Source of the DNA: Typhlomys cinereus
Taxonomy: Eukaryota > Chordata > Mammalia > Rodentia > Platacanthomyidae
NCBI GenBank assembly: GCA_023101885.1
Contig: JALPQD010000518.1
Coordinates: 1,237,241-1,301,240 of the forward strand
DNA: 64,000 nt
Direction: 5' to 3'
The notes beneath the pieces were generated by a model, which saw only the letters and a program-made list of their open reading frames with translations, was not told the origin of the DNA and did not search any database. The translations under genes and the position numbers were made by a program. Positions 60,074-64,000 of the stretch are shown one piece after another. Every line of letters starts with the position of its first letter. Position 1 is the stretch's first letter.

Positions 60074-60233
60074 CCCCTTTTCGCCCCACCCCGCTCCGCC
60101 GGTTGGGACGCATACGCGAGATCCACCCGGGCCTCACCCCGCGCCCTAGGTAAGTCCCCGTTCAGGCCCTGCCCACCAGTACCCCAGGCCAAATAATTCA
60201 GTTTAGTGAAATTGAGAGATCTTAAGAGTTAAA
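60074..60233 (+). promoter_or_regulatory. L1 5' UTR, single promoter monomer
   Basis: A single CpG-rich unit (60085-60190) is homologous to the first monomer at 2510-2600, sharing CCCCACCCCGCTCCGCCGG and CCGGGCCTCACCCCGCG. It is followed by the same short tether as at 2865-2919. With only about 160 bp of 5' UTR it is probably 5'-shortened in its monomer array. Confidence 0.82.
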
Positions 60234-61297
60234 ATGACAATGCCAAAGTCAAAGTGCAAATCCATGAGAAGCAACACTCAAGTAAACAAATCTCCCACTG
60301 AAGAAATTAATCCCATAATGTTAGACTCCAACAAGAACAAACCCGCGGAAAAAGGCCAAGAAAGCCTGACCCAGGATAACGACTTTCAAAATATGATCAT
60401 TACCATGTTCAATACTATGAAAGAGGAAATCCGGGAGGAATTACATAATCGAATCAATCGCTTTGAAGAGGAACACAACAGACATCTGGAGGAGTTGAGA
60501 AAAACAGTGCAAGAAACAAAAAGTGGCATAGAACAGTTAAAACAAACTCAAGCAGAGTTTAAAACTGAGCTAAAAGACAAGTTATCTTCAACCCAGCACG
60601 CCACAGAGAGTCTTATCAACAGAACTAATGAAGCAGAAAACAGAATTTCAGACCTTGAAGATAAAGTGGGAGTACTAGCCAGCTCAATGGAAGAGGTTGT
60701 TAAAGCCAAAAAGATACTTGAGAGAAATATCCAAGAGATATGGGACACCCTGAAGAAGCCTAACATGCGTATTCATGGAATACCGGAGCAAGAATCTCGA
60801 AATACCACCCCTGAGGAAATTTTTCAAACGATCATCAAGGAAAACTTTCCTCATCTAAAAAAAGAGAGGCCCATTCATATACAAGAGGCATTCCGCACCC
60901 CAAACAGATACGACCAAAATAGAAGCACACCGCGGCAAATAATAGTTAAAACACTCAAGATAAAGAACTGGTGCTGAGAGCTTCAAGGGAGAAAAAACAA
61001 GTCACTTTTAAAGGCAAACCTATTAAAATAACAAATGACTTCTCAGTCGAAACAGTAAAAGCAAGAAGAGCTTGGAGAGACATACTTCAAGTATTGAATG
61101 AGCAAAAATGTCAACCCAGGCTGATTTACCCTGCAAAACTATCAGTCATGATCGAGGGAGAAAGAAAAATTTTCCAGCACAAAGACAACTTTAAGGGATA
61201 CATGGCCACCAAACCAGGCCTTCAAAAACTGCTAGAAATGATACTCAAGCGTGAAGAAAAAAACAGGCATATCCAGAAGAACAGAAGGCAAATATAA
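60234..61297 (+). pseudogene. L1 ORF1, single 7-bp deletion
   Basis: This is the L1 ORF1 RNA-binding chaperone. The start ATG at 60234 opens a frame that stays clean for about 240 codons: a polar lysine-rich N terminus, a long heptad-rich coiled coil (about residues 45-150), then an RRM-like domain (about residues 155-235, with MRIHGIPEQE as a landmark). At about 60956, seven bases present in the copies at 2920 and 35768 are missing. The first frame ends at 60975-60977. The C-terminal domain (KARRAW landmark) continues in another frame to the TAA at 61295-61297. Total span plus seven is 1,071, a multiple of three, so this is the only length-changing lesion I see. Loss of the C-terminal domain should abolish function. 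Confidence 0.93.
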
Positions 61298-61347
61298 CAC
61301 CATTAAAAGCGAAGCAATATACTTATAAAAGCTACTAAACATAATAA

Positions 61348-64000
61348 ATGTCTGGAATTAACAATAGTTTCTCCATTATAACACTAAATGTTAATGGACT
61401 TAATTCACCGATCAAGAGACACAGATTACAAACTTGGATTAAAAATCACAATCCATCAATCTGTTGCCTGCAGGAAACCCAACTCACCACAAAAGATAGG
61501 CACGCTCTAAAAATAAAAGGCTGGTCAACAATTCTACAAGCAAATGGAAGCAGAAAACAGGCAGGGGTAGCCATTATGCTATCAGACAAAGTGGATTTCA
61601 AACCAAAAAAAATTATAAGAGACACGGATGGATACTACATTTTAGTCAGAGGTACAATTCACCAGGAAGATTTCACAATACTGAACATATATGCACCCAA
61701 TACGGGCCCCTCCACATTCATTAAGAAAACCCTACAGCGTCTAAAGCAAGAAATCAACCCCCAAACGATAATTCTTGGGGACTTCAACACCGCCCTCTCT
61801 ACATGGGATAGATCAACAGGTCAAAAGCTTAACAGAGACACTTTGGAACTTAATCAAACCCTGAAAGAAATGGACCTTACAGATCTCTATCGAACTTTTC
61901 ACCCACGCACCAAAGAATACACATTTTTCTCAGCAGCACACGGAACTTTCTCCAAAATAGATCACATATTGGGCCACAAAATGAATCTACACATGTACAA
62001 GAAAGTTGAAATTCTAACCTGTGCCCTATCAGACCACCACGGCCTAAAGCTGGACATCCACAACACATCAAACAAGAGAAAATACACTAACTCCTGGAAA
62101 CTTAACACTATGATGCTGAATGAGAACTGGATTCAGGAAGAAATTAAAAAGGAAATTCAAGATTTCCTGAAAGTGAATGATAACGAAAATACAACTTACC
62201 AAAATCTCTGGGACACAATGAAAGCTGTTCTAAGAGGTAAGTTCATAGCTCTTAATGCCCATGTCAAAAAAATGGAAACATCAGAAATAAACAACTTAAC
62301 AATGCAGCTTAAAGCTTTAGAGAAACTAGAGCAATCTGATCCCAAAAGCAGTAGAAGAGAAGAGATTAGCAAAATAAGGGGAGAAATATCTGAAATCGAG
62401 ACTAAGAAAACGATAGAAAAAATCAACCAATCAAAAAGCTGGTTCTTTGAAAAAATCAACAAGATTGATACACCCCTAGCTAAACTAACCAAAAGCAAGA
62501 GAGAGAAAACCCAAATTAACAAAATTAGAAATGAACATGGAGTTATCACTACGGATACCCAAGAAATCCAGAGAATTATAACATCATATTTCAAAAACTT
62601 ATACTCTGTGAAGTTTGACAACACAAAAGAGATGGATGAATTTCTAAGTAAACACAACTTACCTAAATTGAATCAGGAAGTTGTGAATTACTTAAATAGT
62701 CCTATAACATATAAGGAAATTGAGGAAGTAATCTCGAATCTTCCCACCAAAAAATGTCCTGGACCAGATGGATTCAGCACAGAGTTCTACAAGACATTTA
62801 AGGAGTTAATAACACCAATACTCCTTAAACTGTTCCATCAAATAGCAAAAGAAGGAACACTACCAAATTCCTTCTATGAAGCTAATATCGTTTTAATCCC
62901 AAAACCTAATAAAGATTCACTTAAAAAAGAAAACTATAGGCCGATCTCCCTGATGAACACAGATGCAAAGATTCTCAACAAAGTCTTAGCAAATCGGATT
63001 CAAAAACATATTAAAAAGATCATTCATGGGGACCAAGTAGGCTTCATCCCCGGCACACAAGGTTGGTTCAACATACGCAAATCAATAAATGTAATTCATC
63101 ATGTAAACCAGTCCAAAGTCCAAGACCACATGATACTCTCGATAGATGCAGAAAAAGCTTTTGACAAGATACAACAGCCTTTTATGATCAAAACGCTAGA
63201 GACAGTAGGAATGGAAGGAACCTTTATCAATATAATAAAAGCTGTATACAACAAGCCCACAGCAAGGATTATGCTCAATGGGGAACAATTGGAAGCATTC
63301 CCACTTCGATCAGGAACAAGACAAGGCTGTCCACTCTCACCACTTCTATTCAATATTGTACTTGAAGTCTTAGCCGAAGCCATAAGACAAGAAAGGGACA
63401 TAAGAGGGATTCAAATTGGCAAGGAAGAAGTCAAGCTATCTCTATTTGCAGATGACATGATCTTATACCTGAGTGATCCCAAAAACTCCACCAGGAAGCT
63501 CCTGGAACTAATTGAGAAGTTCAGCAGGGTGGCAGGATACAAAATAAATGTGCAAAAATCAGAGGCCTTCCTATATGCCCAGAATGAAAGAAGTGAAAAA
63601 GCCTTGAGAGAAACCATGCCATTTACTATAACCCCTAAAAAAATGAAATACCTTGGTATAAACCTAACTAAGGAGGTAAAAGACCTTTACAATGAAAACT
63701 TTAAAACCCTAAAGAAAGAAATTGCAGAAGACACCAGAAGGTGGAAAGACCTCCCTTGTTCCTGGATTGGCAGAATCAACATTGTAAAAATGACCATCCT
63801 ACCAAAGGCAATATACAGATTCAATGCTATACCAATCAAAATCCCAAAGCAATTCTTCAAAGAAGTTGACCAAACAATCTCAAAGTTCATATGGAGGCAC
63901 AAAAGACCCAGGATAGCAAAAACAATCCTGAGTAACAAAAACACAGCTGGAGGTATTACCATACCAAACCTAAGTCTATACTACAAATCCATAGTTATAA
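61348..64000 (+). CDS. L1 ORF2 protein, endonuclease plus reverse transcriptase, open to window edge
   Basis: I read the frame codon by codon from ATG 61348 and found no stop in 884 codons. L1 ORF2p nicks target DNA, primes on the nick and copies L1 RNA, in cis preference and also on SINE RNAs. Endonuclease marks are an early Asn in LNVNG, Glu in LQET (about 61476), GDFN (about 61783), KIDHILGH (about 61957) and SDHHG (about 62029). A linker follows. The RT has conserved blocks from GPDGF (about 62761), motif A with Asp in SIDAEKAFD (about 63148), QGCPLSP (about 63322) and FADD at 63445-63456. Full length in related copies is about 1,275 codons, so some 390 codons, including the Cys/His motif, lie outside. 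The start codon is 50 bp after ORF1, and translation probably depends on reinitiation as in other L1s. Confidence 0.95.
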   Translation, partial: MSGINNSFSIITLNVNGLNSPIKRHRLQTWIKNHNPSICCLQETQLTTKDRHALKIKGWSTILQANGSRKQAGVAIMLSDKVDFKPKKIIRDTDGYYILVRGTIHQEDFTILNIYAPNTGPSTFIKKTLQRLKQEINPQTIILGDFNTALSTWDRSTGQKLNRDTLELNQTLKEMDLTDLYRTFHPRTKEYTFFSAAHGTFSKIDHILGHKMNLHMYKKVEILTCALSDHHGLKLDIHNTSNKRKYTNSWKLNTMMLNENWIQEEIKKEIQDFLKVNDNENTTYQNLWDTMKAVLRGKFIALNAHVKKMETSEINNLTMQLKALEKLEQSDPKSSRREEISKIRGEISEIETKKTIEKINQSKSWFFEKINKIDTPLAKLTKSKREKTQINKIRNEHGVITTDTQEIQRIITSYFKNLYSVKFDNTKEMDEFLSKHNLPKLNQEVVNYLNSPITYKEIEEVISNLPTKKCPGPDGFSTEFYKTFKELITPILLKLFHQIAKEGTLPNSFYEANIVLIPKPNKDSLKKENYRPISLMNTDAKILNKVLANRIQKHIKKIIHGDQVGFIPGTQGWFNIRKSINVIHHVNQSKVQDHMILSIDAEKAFDKIQQPFMIKTLETVGMEGTFINIIKAVYNKPTARIMLNGEQLEAFPLRSGTRQGCPLSPLLFNIVLEVLAEAIRQERDIRGIQIGKEEVKLSLFADDMILYLSDPKNSTRKLLELIEKFSRVAGYKINVQKSEAFLYAQNERSEKALRETMPFTITPKKMKYLGINLTKEVKDLYNENFKTLKKEIAEDTRRWKDLPCSWIGRINIVKMTILPKAIYRFNAIPIKIPKQFFKEVDQTISKFIWRHKRPRIAKTILSNKNTAGGITIPNLSLYYKSIVI

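Larger units (their letters stand above)
60074..64000 (+). mobile_element. Young L1 with complete 5' end, continues past window
   Basis: It begins with one GC-rich promoter monomer, then ORF1 and ORF2, and runs off the right edge. It is the best preserved L1 in the window: ORF2 has no stop or frameshift in the 2,653 bases visible. ORF1 has one 7-bp deletion. The TSD cannot be tested because the 3' end is outside. Confidence 0.95.

Noticed and set aside
1..64000. CRISPR arrays, operons, prophages or other prokaryotic systems
   Set aside because: The window is plainly mammalian repeat DNA. There are no regularly spaced repeats with unique spacers and no bacterial gene structure.

Overview
The window looks like nuclear DNA from a rodent: AT-rich, with no recognisable host exon on either strand. 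The evidence is its repeats: B1, B1 fused to an ID unit, B3/B4-type SINEs, a CpG-rich tRNA-headed SINE resembling the B2 superfamily, MaLR-like LTRs and several generations of LINE-1 (L1). A non-murine rodent, for example a dipodoid, fits the SINE mix, but I cannot fix the species from sequence alone.

Layout. 1-1680: L1 3' fragment. 2502-8812: full-length but dead young L1 with a two-monomer promoter and a perfect 13-bp target-site duplication (TSD). 9319-10539: L1 3' fragment. 10540-17946: mostly old single-copy DNA with SINEs, a B1-ID dimer and microsatellites. 17986-20354: minus-strand L1 tail joined to about 0.8 kb of non-L1 DNA ending in its own poly(A), a candidate 3' transduction carrying a later SINE. 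20858-21433: an unusual local tandem duplication. 22272-25527: 5'-truncated L1 with a nearly clean 702-codon ORF2 segment. 26173-30397: quiet DNA with one SINE and two MaLR-like LTRs. 30398-34933: head-to-head L1 pieces, then an L1 split by an opposite-strand L1 that is itself split by two SINEs. 34934-41655: older full-length L1 with a different promoter. 41663-42505: L1 with a twin-priming inversion. 42881-45662: decayed endogenous retrovirus with a tRNA-Phe-like primer binding site. 46520-52495: L1 pieces, one old copy interrupted by a SINE and a solo LTR. 54872-56969, 58211-59800 and 60074-64000: three more L1s. The last runs off the window with an ORF2 that stays open for 884 codons.

Function. 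Nothing here is a cooperating set of host genes. What can be read is a record of retrotransposition: L1 encodes an RNA-binding ORF1 protein and an ORF2 endonuclease/reverse transcriptase, and the SINEs have L1-style TSDs and A-rich tails, consistent with L1 machinery moving them. By my own tally about 38 of 64 kb is L1. The copies span at least three age classes. The most notable items are the end-of-window L1, conserved consensus splice donors in the young L1 promoter monomers, promoter replacement between L1 generations, the candidate 3' transduction, and the dated nesting at 31-35 kb.
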